From Clostridiales bacterium CCNA10 (GTDB lineage: Bacteria; Bacillota; Clostridia; Oscillospirales; Oscillospiraceae): a stretch of 64,000 bases of DNA. The first letter of the stretch is position 1; each line of letters starts with the position of its first letter. Under the pieces are notes generated by a model. That model was not told the DNA's origin, did no database searches, and worked only from the letters and a program-made list of their open reading frames with translations. Location of the stretch: contig AP018533.1 of assembly GCA_003573975.1 (NCBI GenBank), positions 248,001 through 312,000 of the forward strand, in the 5' to 3' direction. Shown here piece after piece: positions 26,467 through 35,078 of the stretch. A program made the position numbers and the translations under genes.

Positions 26467-26994
26467 TTAGGGAAGTGTCACAGGGTAAGAAATAGCGAAA
26501 GCTCCACCGCCTGCCAAGGCATTATTAGCGGTAGCAACACCAGAAACAGAAACCGTTCCCTTATCTCCGCTATTACCTGTTCTTCCAGTATCCACATCAG
26601 TTTCGATTGTTTCTTCACCGTCGGCTAATTCTGCAAATGCCGTATTGGTGGATTTTTTGTTCATAAGCACATTAACTGTACCAGTCATACCAGTGAACTC
26701 CGGTTTTGGAGATTCATACCACGGTACATACAACTTCACATGAACTTGAATCCCATCATCCTCATCATAAGTTGCATAAGAGTTAATACGAACATTAGCG
26801 ACTGCTCTTTTGGTGACACCATCGGAAATCATAACATCGGTTAAGTATCCGTCATATTCTCCAATGACTACCGGCTGTTGAGTATCCGTTATTTCCGTTG
26901 TTGTTTCCGCTGCAAAAGCAGGAACCGCACTCACAGAAAAAAGCATACAAAACGCTACCAACGAGGTAAACAATCTTTTACTAAATTTTTTCAT
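26467..26994 (-). CDS. Secreted protein of unknown function
   Basis: This is a 175-residue protein with a clear signal peptide (KRLFTSLVAFCMLFSVSAV, cleavage after AFA). The mature part is beta-rich and acidic, with no Cys. AAAGGAG lies upstream. It is AT-rich and adjacent to the lipoprotein gene, so the two may work together at the cell surface. Confidence 0.7.
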   Translation of the reverse strand: MKKFSKRLFTSLVAFCMLFSVSAVPAFAAETTTEITDTQQPVVIGEYDGYLTDVMISDGVTKRAVANVRINSYATYDEDDGIQVHVKLYVPWYESPKPEFTGMTGTVNVLMNKKSTNTAFAELADGEETIETDVDTGRTGNSGDKGTVSVSGVATANNALAGGGAFAISYPVTLP

Positions 26995-27215
26995 AAACAA
27001 TGCTCCTTTCTAAAATGACCAGAACCTATATTTTTTGTATTCAGTTATTGGCAATATGCTACTAACCTGCAAGCACACTCTCAAATCATAAAATGTTTCA
27101 AATGTACTTGTTTTATTTTATGATAGCACTTATTTACATTGGGTACAATAGAAAATATACACCATTAAAATTTAATTTTTTGTGCAAATCGAATCAAATA
27201 TAAAATTATATCGCT

Positions 27216-27425
27216 TTAGATATTGTCCTGTTCTAATTTAATCACATTCATAATACCACAATTCAAGGCTTCACAAATGCGAACCAGCGTTTCCATGCTG
27301 ATATTCTTTCCCTTGCCCATGTTGGCAATCATATTTGTGGTAAGACCGGCGGCAAGCCGCAAATCCTCTTTCCTCATGCCACGCTCTTTCAGTGTGTTCC
27401 ATAGTGGCTGATAACTAATGTGCAT
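27216..27425 (-). CDS. Small XRE-type HTH protein
   Basis: This 69-residue protein is almost all helix-turn-helix (LKERGMRKEDLRLAAGLTTN, then MANMGKGKNISMETLVRICEAL). It lies near the right end of the IME and may control excision genes. The 220-bp AT-rich gap to its left holds no further gene. Confidence 0.8.
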   Translation of the reverse strand: MHISYQPLWNTLKERGMRKEDLRLAAGLTTNMIANMGKGKNISMETLVRICEALNCGIMNVIKLEQDNI

Positions 27426-27494
27426 AGGCTTCCCGCCTTTCTTTCCATCGTCAAGTGTTTTATACCCATTATAGCAGAAATCTTGCGTTTCCAC

Positions 27495-27516
27495 AATATT
27501 TCTTGACTACACCGCC
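27495..27516. repeat. Subterminal inverted repeat, right
   Basis: AATATTTCTTGAC followed by TACACCGCC is an inverted copy of 17211-17230. It is a possible recombinase-binding arm. Confidence 0.5.
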
Positions 27517-27561
27517 GGTTCCGTCTGGATTGTGCTTTTCCTTTCTCCGCTTTTATTACAT

Positions 27562-27720
27562 CTAATTAGCCATGAGCTGCTTGATGCCCTGGCTCTTGGA
27601 AGCAGGGTTGTCCTGGCCGTAACCTTCCAGAAGGTTGATGCCGCCCCACACGCACAAGCCGCCGCCCAGGGCGATGACCAGAGTCTGCAAAACGTCGATA
27701 GCGTTAGTAAAAAAGCTCAT
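27562..27720 (-). pseudogene. maff2 gene, 5' part with truncated end
   Basis: This reads a 52-residue Maff2-type protein (SFFTNAIDVLQTLVIALGGG...KQLMAN) that stops just inside the IME. The missing helix is at 17088-17174. The intact protein would be a small two-helix membrane component of the transfer apparatus. Transfer may be impaired until the IME excises. Confidence 0.85.
27569..27579. repeat. Right attachment repeat of the IME
   Basis: GCCATGAGCTG, identical to 17158-17168. Confidence 0.8.
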
Positions 27721-27722
27721 AT

Positions 27723-29585
27723 TCACAGTTCCTTTCGTTCGTTTGAATTGTCGGGTTGAAGGTCGGTCGCTTTCAATTCGTACAGATCGAAAGGCTCGTC
27801 CGGCTTCACGATGGCCGGTCTGCGTTTCATGTACCGTTCAATGTCAAAGGTGTTTTTCTTGTCGGCGTCGGCAAGGTACTTGTAGCGTGGGTGCTTCGTT
27901 ATATCAAACTTGTCGCTGAAAAACGGCCGTACCCCTCGAAGCTGCAAAATACACTTGCCTCCGTCCATCACCGCAATCTCGTCCTGCGTCATCAGCTCCT
28001 TTCCTAATTTCTGATAGTTGAGGCCGTGAGAAACCTGACTGCCCCGGTTCTCGGATTGATTGAAGCTGTCGATGGTCTCCTTGCCCAGCAGCTCCGAGAT
28101 TTCTTTCAGGGTGGATTTCTCCTTGCCTCCCAAAAACAAGGTAGTGTCGCAGTTGCCCACAATGGTATCCGCGGCGTCCTTGTAGATGGCCTTTAACTGG
28201 CTTTGGGACTGCAAAATAATAGAAGCCGAGATTTCCCGGCTCCGGATGGTGGCGATCAGCTTGTCGAAGTTGGGTATCTGCCCGATGTTGGCAAACTCGT
28301 CCAGGAGGCACCGCACATGGACGGGCAGCCTGCCGCCGTACACGTCGTCCGCCTTGTCGCACAGGAGATTGAATAGCTGGCTTTGCAGCATGGCAATGAC
28401 GAAGTTGAAGGTGGTGTCCGTGTCGCTCATAATGAGAAACAGCGCCGTTTTCCGGTCGCCCAGGGTATCCAGCTCCAGTTCATCGTCTGACATGATCTCC
28501 CGCAGCTCTGCAATATCGAAGGGGGCAAGGCGGGCGCCGCAGCTAATCAGGATGGATTTCAGGGTCTTGCCGGCGGCCAGCTTGAATTTGCGGTACTGCT
28601 TCACAGCGAAGTGATTCGGGTGCTCCTTCTCCAGCTTGGAGAACAGAATATCCACGGGCGACTGAAATTCCTCGTCGTCCTCTCTGGCCTCCGATGCGTT
28701 GATGAACTCCAGCAGCGTGAGGAAGTTCTTTTCTTCCGGCTCCGCCTCGTACCAGATGTACCCGATCAGGGCGCAGTACAAAAGCCGTTCGGCCTTGACC
28801 CAAAAATCTTCCGATGATTTTTCCCCGTCGCCTTTGGTGTTGGCGATGATGACATTGACTAATTTGAGAATGTCCTTCTCTGACCGGATGTAGGCGAAGG
28901 GGTTGTATTTCATGCTCTTTTTGAAGTTGATGGTGTTGAGGACCTTGATACGGTACGGTTCATAGATGACCTTCCCGTGGGCATCCCGCATGGGCTTTCC
29001 GTTCTCGTCCAGCTTGGGAGCACCCCGGCGCAGCATGGTTCCCACCTCGGACAAAAGCTGTCCTTTGGGATCGGTGACTACATAGCTGCTGTGCATCTGC
29101 ATGAGGGAGGGCTTGACGAAGAAACGGGTTTTGCCGCTGCCGCTGCCGCCGATGACCAGGATGTTCTTGTTCCGGGCGTACTTGGGATTTTTCGGGCGGC
29201 TGGACATGGTGAGCTTTTCCGTCTGGGTCAGAGGGATATTCCAGTCGGGGACCGGATCAACATAGGGGGCAATATCGGCCGCCGTGCCCCACCGGGCGCT
29301 GCCGTACTCAATGCCCTTGCGGTATTTGCGGGCGTTCTTACCTTTGGCGTGCACCGCCAGCCGGACGATGACCGCCCCGGCGATGCCCACCAGAAGGTCC
29401 AGGGGATGCAGACTGGGAGCCGCATAAGAAAACGCCTCCGTAAAGCCCTGACTCAAATGCAGGAACTTTTCAGAGGTGTCAAGACCGGGCGCAAGGCGCA
29501 CCGCCTGGCAGAGCTTATCAAAGAGATACACGAACAGCAGATACGGGAGGTTGAGGATGAGAGCCTTCTTCAAGCCAACCGTCAT
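27723..29585 (-). CDS. virD4: VirD4/TraG coupling protein
   Basis: This 620-residue protein has two N-terminal membrane segments, Walker A VIGGSGSGKTRFFVKP, Walker B-like VRCLLDEFANIGQIPN and an ILQSQSQLKAIY segment. It docks relaxosomes onto the T4SS. It overlaps the PcfB gene by 4 bp and is followed by maff2. Confidence 0.94.
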   Translation of the reverse strand: MTVGLKKALILNLPYLLFVYLFDKLCQAVRLAPGLDTSEKFLHLSQGFTEAFSYAAPSLHPLDLLVGIAGAVIVRLAVHAKGKNARKYRKGIEYGSARWGTAADIAPYVDPVPDWNIPLTQTEKLTMSSRPKNPKYARNKNILVIGGSGSGKTRFFVKPSLMQMHSSYVVTDPKGQLLSEVGTMLRRGAPKLDENGKPMRDAHGKVIYEPYRIKVLNTINFKKSMKYNPFAYIRSEKDILKLVNVIIANTKGDGEKSSEDFWVKAERLLYCALIGYIWYEAEPEEKNFLTLLEFINASEAREDDEEFQSPVDILFSKLEKEHPNHFAVKQYRKFKLAAGKTLKSILISCGARLAPFDIAELREIMSDDELELDTLGDRKTALFLIMSDTDTTFNFVIAMLQSQLFNLLCDKADDVYGGRLPVHVRCLLDEFANIGQIPNFDKLIATIRSREISASIILQSQSQLKAIYKDAADTIVGNCDTTLFLGGKEKSTLKEISELLGKETIDSFNQSENRGSQVSHGLNYQKLGKELMTQDEIAVMDGGKCILQLRGVRPFFSDKFDITKHPRYKYLADADKKNTFDIERYMKRRPAIVKPDEPFDLYELKATDLQPDNSNERKEL

Positions 29586-30070
29586 AATTCCACACCCCGG
29601 TCTTTGGTCTTGACCTTCTCCCGCTGGCGGTGCTGGGCTTTGGCCTGCTGCTTTGCCTGATCCAGCTCCTTGCGGATGGAAGGCTTTTTCTCTTTCTTCA
29701 GGTTCTTTGCGGAGAACTCCCGGAAGGCCGCCGTAATGACGTCGGCATCCCGGCCCTTGAAGAACACCAGATAGCGGGGTATCTCGCCGCTGGTGTCCTT
29801 TTTCAGAGCGAAGTCAATGCCGTACTTCTTGGCGGTGGCAGAAAAGGCCCGGATATTCTGATCGGTGATCTCGATGTTGGAAACGCCGGTATTGTGCTTC
29901 ATCAACTGCCGAAGGGTCTGCTTTCCGTGGTGCAGCTTGGTCTTGTGGCCGGTCACGCCCTTCTGCATCTCGTCCAGCACTTTTTTCATGGCCTGTTGCA
30001 GCATCCCGGCGGAGAGCTTGGTGGCCTCCACGCAGAGGGCAACGGTGCGCTGGGTGACTTCTTCCTGCAT
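29582..30070 (-). CDS. PcfB-family protein
   Basis: This is a 162-residue protein. It has a DUF3801/PcfB-type core (MLQQAMKKVLDEMQ...GKQTLRQLMKHN) and a basic tail with KKPSIRKELDQAKQQ. PcfB proteins work with the coupling protein at the relaxosome, which fits the overlap with virD4. Confidence 0.85.
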   Translation of the reverse strand: MQEEVTQRTVALCVEATKLSAGMLQQAMKKVLDEMQKGVTGHKTKLHHGKQTLRQLMKHNTGVSNIEITDQNIRAFSATAKKYGIDFALKKDTSGEIPRYLVFFKGRDADVITAAFREFSAKNLKKEKKPSIRKELDQAKQQAKAQHRQREKVKTKDRGVEL

Positions 30071-30076
30071 AAGACA

Positions 30077-30970
30077 TCATCTCCTTTCTCCGCTGCCGTA
30101 CAGGTCGTGGTTCACCAGGGACGCATAGTAGCTGTCGATAGTGGCCGGGGCGTTATACAGGGCAGCCAGCAGATATTTCTTGATGTTGCGGACATAGGTG
30201 GTGTTCTCCCGCATACGGTCCAGCACATACTCGATGTGGGAACTGTTCAGCTTCAGGAACTGGGATTTGACCACCTCCGCCGGATAGTCATCCCCGGCAA
30301 TGCGGATCGTCTCCCTGCGGGAACAGACGGTATCCACCATGAGCTCTACCAGCTCGTCCAGACGGTCACGATCCATGCGCTCGTTCTGTACGAGGATGTC
30401 ATACTCGATGTTCTCCAAAATCAATTCCCGATAGCCTTCTCGCTCCCGCATCCAGTCCCATCCGGTCCGGTTGGCCCCTGCGGAGGATTGGGGGCTTGAT
30501 TGGATAGGATTTGATCCTTCCGTACTTAGTGAATCAGTATTTTGTTCTTCAGGATTTCTTTTCTCTTTATTTAATTGCGGCCGGTTTTCCAGACATGGGT
30601 TATCCATATCCGGGTTTTCCGTATCTGGACAAGCCGTATCCGGCTCGTCCTCACACGGCTGGCCCGTGTCCGGGGGATGGGGTGTTTCATAGATGACATA
30701 CTCTACATCCACGATCTTGCCCTTGTTGTCCCGCAGACGGTTGCGGACTATGTACCCGGCTCGCTCCAGCTCCTTCAGGGCGGAGCCTATGCTGTCCGTA
30801 CCCTCCTTGCAGATTTTAGCCAGGCCCCGGGTGGTGTAGTTCCAGTCCTCCGGCAAGGACAGCATCATGGAGAGCAGCCCTTTGGATTTTAGGGACAACC
30901 CCGAGTTGCGCAGGTGGTGGTTGGACATCACCGTATAGTCGCGGGTTTTCTCAATGCGAAATACCGCCAT
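30077..30970 (-). CDS. ICE replication initiator (RepA-N / DUF6017)
   Basis: This is a 297-residue protein. The N-terminal winged-helix region contains YTVMSNHHLRNSGLSLKSKG. A variable polar linker follows, then a C-terminal DUF6017-like domain (RIAGDDYPAEVVKSQFLKLN...YLLAALYNAP). The start at 30970 follows AAAGGAGGTG. It supports autonomous replication of the excised ICE. A truncated homologue lies at 34278-35078. Confidence 0.85.
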   Translation of the reverse strand: MAVFRIEKTRDYTVMSNHHLRNSGLSLKSKGLLSMMLSLPEDWNYTTRGLAKICKEGTDSIGSALKELERAGYIVRNRLRDNKGKIVDVEYVIYETPHPPDTGQPCEDEPDTACPDTENPDMDNPCLENRPQLNKEKRNPEEQNTDSLSTEGSNPIQSSPQSSAGANRTGWDWMREREGYRELILENIEYDILVQNERMDRDRLDELVELMVDTVCSRRETIRIAGDDYPAEVVKSQFLKLNSSHIEYVLDRMRENTTYVRNIKKYLLAALYNAPATIDSYYASLVNHDLYGSGERR

Positions 30971-31215
30971 GGTATCACCTCCTTTCGGCGGTTGGGAAAA
31001 GTGTTCGTTTTCGGGGAAAAAGCGGCCTCTATGCCGCCCGGACACCCTGGAGGGGAAAACCTATGGGCGGAGGCCTTTCGGCTGATTGTGGAAGAAAAAA
31101 CAGAGCATCTTCGACTCCTTTCGGGACAGTTACAGTTTTGGAGTAGTAGTTGAAACTATCCGTATAGATTGTCAAAATAGGAAACCGCAAGGAAGATGCG
31201 TCTGGGCATGAAAAA

Positions 31216-31240
31216 ACGCCATAGGATTAACCTATGGCGT
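31216..31240 (-). terminator. Hairpin terminator (minus strand)
   Basis: ACGCCATAGG and CCTATGGCGT form a 10-bp stem with TTTTTT after it on the minus strand. It lies in the roughly 450-bp gap between the ICE operon and the DUF3800 cassette. I see nothing else clear in that gap. Confidence 0.65.
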
Positions 31241-31427
31241 CGCACACTTGATAATTAATACAAAATCTATTCGCCTATATATTGTATAATAAGGGATTAT
31301 ATGCTACAATAATTAGGACGCTATGCGCAAAAGCATTAAATATAAAATGTGTATTTTCAATTTGGCATTTTGCTGCTTGTGAAAGCAATATCGACTCGTT
31401 CGTCTAATGAGAGGAAATGCATGATTT

Positions 31428-32135
31428 ATGATTAATATATACTGTGATGAAAGTTGTCATCTTGAACATGATAAAGCAAAAGCCATGTTGCTAGGTGCAA
31501 TTAGCTGTTCAGAAAGTGAAAAATCTCGAATTTATTCAGAGATTAGAGCAATTAAAGAAAGACATAGCCTATCTACATGGAATGAAATAAAATGGACGAG
31601 CGTATCCCCATCAAAGCTATCTTTTTATATTGAGATTATTGATTATTTTATTAATGAACCCGCTCTATCTTTTAGAGCAGTTGTTGCAAAAGATAAGTCT
31701 AATTTAAACCACGAAAAATATAACCAAGGCAGCCATGATCTATGGTATTATAAAGCCTATTTTTATCTTTTGGATGCAATGATTGGGTATTCTGAAGAGT
31801 ATAGAATCTTTATTGACATTAAGGATACCTGCGGGGGTACCAAAGTAAAAAAATTGCAAGAAGTCCTATGCAATAACAAATATGATTTTAAACACGAAGT
31901 AATTAGGGATATTCAGCAAATCAAATCTAACGAATCAGAAATTCTTCAACTTACAGACTTGATCATGGGAGCAATTGGATTTTATCATAACGATCATTAT
32001 AGCAATCCACATTCTAGCCAGGCGAAAAAAGCCATTGTAAATAAACTCTTTGAGAAATATAAGACCTCAATTATTCGAGGGACATATCGTGGTACCAGTA
32101 AGATGGATATTTTTCTGTGGAAGTTGGTGAAATAA
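31428..32135 (+). CDS. DUF3800 protein (cargo)
   Basis: This 235-residue protein has the DUF3800 start (INIYCDESCHLE), conserved acidic residues (FIDIKDTCGG) and LTDLIMGAIGF near the end. The fold is RNase H-like. AT-rich codon use sets it apart from the ICE backbone. It forms a pair with the next gene. A nuclease role in defence is plausible but not shown by sequence alone. Confidence 0.8.
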   Translation: MINIYCDESCHLEHDKAKAMLLGAISCSESEKSRIYSEIRAIKERHSLSTWNEIKWTSVSPSKLSFYIEIIDYFINEPALSFRAVVAKDKSNLNHEKYNQGSHDLWYYKAYFYLLDAMIGYSEEYRIFIDIKDTCGGTKVKKLQEVLCNNKYDFKHEVIRDIQQIKSNESEILQLTDLIMGAIGFYHNDHYSNPHSSQAKKAIVNKLFEKYKTSIIRGTYRGTSKMDIFLWKLVK

Positions 32136-32140
32136 TACTA

Positions 32141-32743
32141 ATGTATGGAGTATTGTCATCACCTCTTGAACTTACTGGTGATTTTGAAAAAGATATTGAT
32201 ATTGCTTATGAATATTTTAGTACGGCAATAAATGACCGGAAAAAGCGCCCCACTTTATTTGATAAAGAAGTTTTTATCGAGGCACATGAAATAATCGAGG
32301 GACGACCTGAGGGCTTTTGGCATGTCATTAGTCTAGAAGAAAACCATCATTTTAAAGTTTTACCCTGCGTTAATGATGGAAATATAGAATTATGTAATCA
32401 AAATTGCAACGCATCTCACCATACTATAGTTGTCAAATATGGGGCAGAAACACGGAATGTTTGCTTGTTACGGGCCAGCAGATTACCTTGGATTATTGAT
32501 ATTATTAAGTTGGCTTGCAAAAATGATCCGTCAGTTAATGTTTGGCTTAAGCTAGGAACAGGAAGACAGAACGGAAAATTGTATTTAAGGTACAATCATC
32601 ATGGAGCCGATTTTGTCCTTATATTTTCGGTTGAAAAGCGTTTTTATCGTTTGATTTCTGCTTTCCCGGTATTCTACACAAACGAAAAAGAAAATTTTGA
32701 TAAAGATTACCGAAAATATGCTTGGTCATATTTTGATACATAA
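32141..32743 (+). CDS. Unknown partner of the DUF3800 gene
   Basis: This 200-residue AT-rich protein starts 6 bp after the DUF3800 stop. The C-terminal part (KLYLRYNHHGADFVLIFSVE) resembles compact RNase/RelE-type folds, but no catalytic set is clear. It forms a two-gene cassette with a terminator hairpin right after. The GTG 24 nt upstream is an alternative start. Confidence 0.65.
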   Translation: MYGVLSSPLELTGDFEKDIDIAYEYFSTAINDRKKRPTLFDKEVFIEAHEIIEGRPEGFWHVISLEENHHFKVLPCVNDGNIELCNQNCNASHHTIVVKYGAETRNVCLLRASRLPWIIDIIKLACKNDPSVNVWLKLGTGRQNGKLYLRYNHHGADFVLIFSVEKRFYRLISAFPVFYTNEKENFDKDYRKYAWSYFDT

Positions 32744-32749
32744 CGAAAA

Positions 32750-32774
32750 AAGGTTGCCGCAATGCGACAACCTT
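32750..32774. terminator. Hairpin after the DUF3800 cassette
   Basis: AAGGTTG and CAACCTT flank a short imperfect inner stem. The U-tract is on the minus strand (TTTTTT), so it also stops transcripts coming from the excisionase-like gene. Confidence 0.6.
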
Positions 32775-33008
32775 GGTCTCCTTCTACAACATGGTAGATG
32801 AGATGTGCGACAGCATAACACAAACCGTGTTATTTGTCAAGACTATTGTATCACTTTTCTGCAGAAAGTCAATACACTTTAGGGCCCCTCATATATTATG
32901 CGCCCCATCAAGAAAAGTTGCATGGTTTTGTGCAACTATAAGGGAACTTTATCTGCAAAATTTTTGTGGGATAGGACTATAAGTATAAGGCGTTTCGTAT
33001 CAACTCTA

Positions 33009-33239
33009 TTACCTACTTCTTTTTTCCTCTATGTCTCCAAAGCCCTCCGCCTTCAGCCAATCCTCAAAGGACTTCCTGGAGATGCGGATCATGTTGCCGA
33101 TGCGGATCGTCTTGAACAATCCGGAGTTGGCGAGCTTATAGGCCGAAGCGCGGCCGATACCGAGAATGGCTGCGATGTCATTCACGGTGTATGTCCTGCT
33201 TTGGGGCGTCCCTTTTTCGTTGGTCGTGTCGGTGCTCAT
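33009..33239 (-). CDS. xis: Excisionase-like HTH protein
   Basis: This is a 76-residue protein with a MerR-like/HTH_17 winged helix (YTVNDIAAILGIGRASAYKL, then RIGNMIRISRKSFEDWL), as in excisionases of Tn916-type elements. It lies beside the att region. No integrase gene adjoins it, so it appears orphaned. Confidence 0.8.
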   Translation of the reverse strand: MSTDTTNEKGTPQSRTYTVNDIAAILGIGRASAYKLANSGLFKTIRIGNMIRISRKSFEDWLKAEGFGDIEEKRSR

Positions 33240-33254
33240 AGATTAACCTCCCTG

Positions 33255-33760
33255 TGCTAATAGCATTTTGAAATGGCCCCTAAAAGCCCTCTGTGACAAG
33301 GGGTTCCTGCTAATACCTTGCTAATACGACATTTGAAAAGCCGTTGTAAGGCAGCATATTTCAGGGGAATTTGTGCAAATTGACCTGCCTCCAGGCAGCA
33401 CAATTTGCGAAGAAACAACACGGGAAGATATGATATGAACAATTTACGAAATGGTACGCCATACTCCTAAGCGTGGGGTCGGAGGTTCAAATCCTCTTAT
33501 GGACGCCAGTGAACAACGCCGAAAGCCTTTGTTTTCAAGGGTTTTCGGCTTTTCTTATATAAAAAGCTGCGAAAAAGCTCTTTCACTGTATGAGATAAAA
33601 TTCTACTCCAAAATTTGATTTTTGACAACCCCTCCAGAATCGAACGGTTGTTATAAGACAAAATCGCCAGCTAATTTTTAGCAGAAAACAGGCTGTTCTT
33701 GCTAATGAAAATGCCCTTCCTGCTAATCAGACCAAAAATCGTGCCAAAAATCCAGCTAAT
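33255..33760. repeat. TGCTAAT arm-type repeats around att core
   Basis: TGCTAAT occurs at 33255, 33308, 33319, 33700 and 33721, and AGCTAAT at 33669 and 33754. Two share TTCCTGCTAAT. Copies lie on both sides of the tRNA fragment, as in an attP. They are probable integrase arm-binding sites. Confidence 0.65.
33464..33508 (+). pseudogene. 3' part of tRNA-Arg(CCT), ICE attachment core
   Basis: CTCCTAAG (anticodon loop, CCT), the T-arm GGAGGTTCAAATCCTC and TATGGACGCCA match the 3' half of a tRNA-Arg gene. No 5' acceptor strand (GTCCATA) is found upstream, so this is a partial copy left by site-specific integration. Confidence 0.8.
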
Positions 33761-33920
33761 CAAAAAAGGCGGATGTTTTGAGTAACATGCAGTTATGGCA
33801 TATAAAATTAAATATCGTTATGTACATAGAGCGTCTATTTGCCCCGCATCGGGGATGGATAAGCGCTCTTTTTTTATGCCCAAAACCATGGGCAAATACA
33901 AGAGATTGGAGGTGTTTTAT

Positions 33921-34145
33921 TTGAGCAAGCCTGTTTATGCCGCAGACAAGCCGAGCGATTGCCATTACTGCTACTACTGGACGAATGGCAGAAAGGGTTG
34001 CCGTCTGGGTAGAAATAATTGCTACTACCTAATCTCTTTGCCACCGAAACCCAAGTCGGAATGTGATGGCTGTCCCTATGGGCGAGATCACCCGTGCATT
34101 GGTTGGTGTACGAAGAAGGTTATGCGTGAAGTGGGGCTTCGTTGA
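33921..34145 (+). CDS. Small Cys-rich ICE protein
   Basis: This is a 74-residue protein rich in Cys (CHYCYYW, CRLGRNNC, CDGCPYG), probably zinc- or Fe-S-binding. It starts at TTG, 8 nt after GGAGG. It belongs to the ICE remnant and precedes the initiator gene. Its function is unknown. Confidence 0.7.
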   Translation: MSKPVYAADKPSDCHYCYYWTNGRKGCRLGRNNCYYLISLPPKPKSECDGCPYGRDHPCIGWCTKKVMREVGLR

Positions 34146-34146
34146 T

Positions 34147-34281
34147 ATGGATGCGTATGAACAGGAATACCGCTTCTGCTATTTTGCCCGATGTCCTGAC
34201 GAAAAGACGGATACGACTTTCCGCAGCATTCCGCTGACAACAGAAAGTTTTCCGCAGAAAGAAGGTGGTGAAGCCGTGTGA
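34147..34281 (+). CDS. Short ORF ahead of the initiator remnant
   Basis: This 44-residue ORF (MDAYEQEYRFCYFARCPDE...) starts 1 nt after the previous stop and ends within the GTG start of the next gene (GTGTGA). The tight packing suggests it is translated. It has no known family. Confidence 0.5.
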   Translation: MDAYEQEYRFCYFARCPDEKTDTTFRSIPLTTESFPQKEGGEAV

Positions 34282-35078
34282 GTTTTGATTATTTTTACGG
34301 TCAGCAATCCGATCTGTTCACATTCTATCGAGTTCCGAAGGTGTTGTTCACGAACGAGAGGTTCTGGAATATTTCTGCCGATGCCAAGATGCTGTATGGC
34401 ATTTTGCTTGACCGCATGAGCCTGTCTGCCAAGAATGGTTGGATAGATAAAAACGGTCGAGTGTATATCATTTTTACAATCGACGAAGCGAAGATGGCTC
34501 TGAACTGTGCTGAACAAAAGGCTATCAAGCTGCTCAGTGAACTTGAGAAGAAAGCAGGATTGATTGAACGCAAGCGCCAAGGTCTGGGAAAGCCCAACCT
34601 GATCTATGTGAAGAACTTTATCTCTGCTGTGGATTCACAACTCTTGAATTGTGAAAATCACAATTCTGGAACAATGGAAATCACAGCTCAAGAACTTCCG
34701 AAATCACAATGTAATAATACTGATAAAAATAATACTGAATTTAGTGATACTGATTCTATCTTTCCTTCCGGAAATGGTGGAATGATGGACGAGAATGACC
34801 GGTATCAAGAATACTTTGATTATTTCTCGGATCAGCTCAGTATGGATTTGTTGAAGAAGGATTACCCTTACGATTCCGAAATGCTGGATAACATTCTGGA
34901 GTTGATCGTTGAAACGGTTTGCACAAAGCGACCGTTGATTCGCATTGGTGCAGAGGAGCGTCCGGCAGAAATTGTCCGTAGTCGGTTTATGAAACTGAAT
35001 GTCGAACACATTCGATATGTTATGGACTGCTTCAAAGAGAACACCACAAAGATTAGAAATATCCGTCAGTATAGCAAC
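34278..35078 (+). pseudogene. Truncated ICE replication initiator
   Basis: It starts at GTG. The winged-helix N-terminus and DUF6017-like part are recognisable (RIGAEERPAEIVRSRFMKLN, KIRNIRQY). The sequence then breaks off where the intact protein continues YLLAALYNAP. Downstream DNA switches to a TrbL gene in another frame, so the frame runs on in nonsense to about 35198. Confidence 0.8.

Larger units (their letters stand above)
17158..27579. mobile_element. Mobilizable element (IME) inserted in maff2
   Basis: A 10.4-kb unit is bounded by the 11-bp direct repeat GCCATGAGCTG (17158-17168 and 27569-27579). It splits the ICE maff2 gene. It carries a large serine recombinase, a relaxase, replication proteins and regulators but no secretion genes. 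It is therefore likely to excise by the recombinase and use the T4SS of the host ICE or of another element. Confidence 0.88.
1..33508. mobile_element. Tn1549/CTn-type ICE (left end outside window)
   Basis: The minus-strand conjugation genes (VirD4, VirB4, PrgI, TrbL, NlpC/P60, DUF4315, DUF4366), topoisomerase III, ArdA and replication initiator follow the order typical of the Tn1549/CTn family. The right boundary is placed at a tRNA-Arg 3' fragment. The ICE relaxase and integrase are not visible, so the relaxase probably lies left of position 1. A 10.4-kb element is nested within it. Confidence 0.8.
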
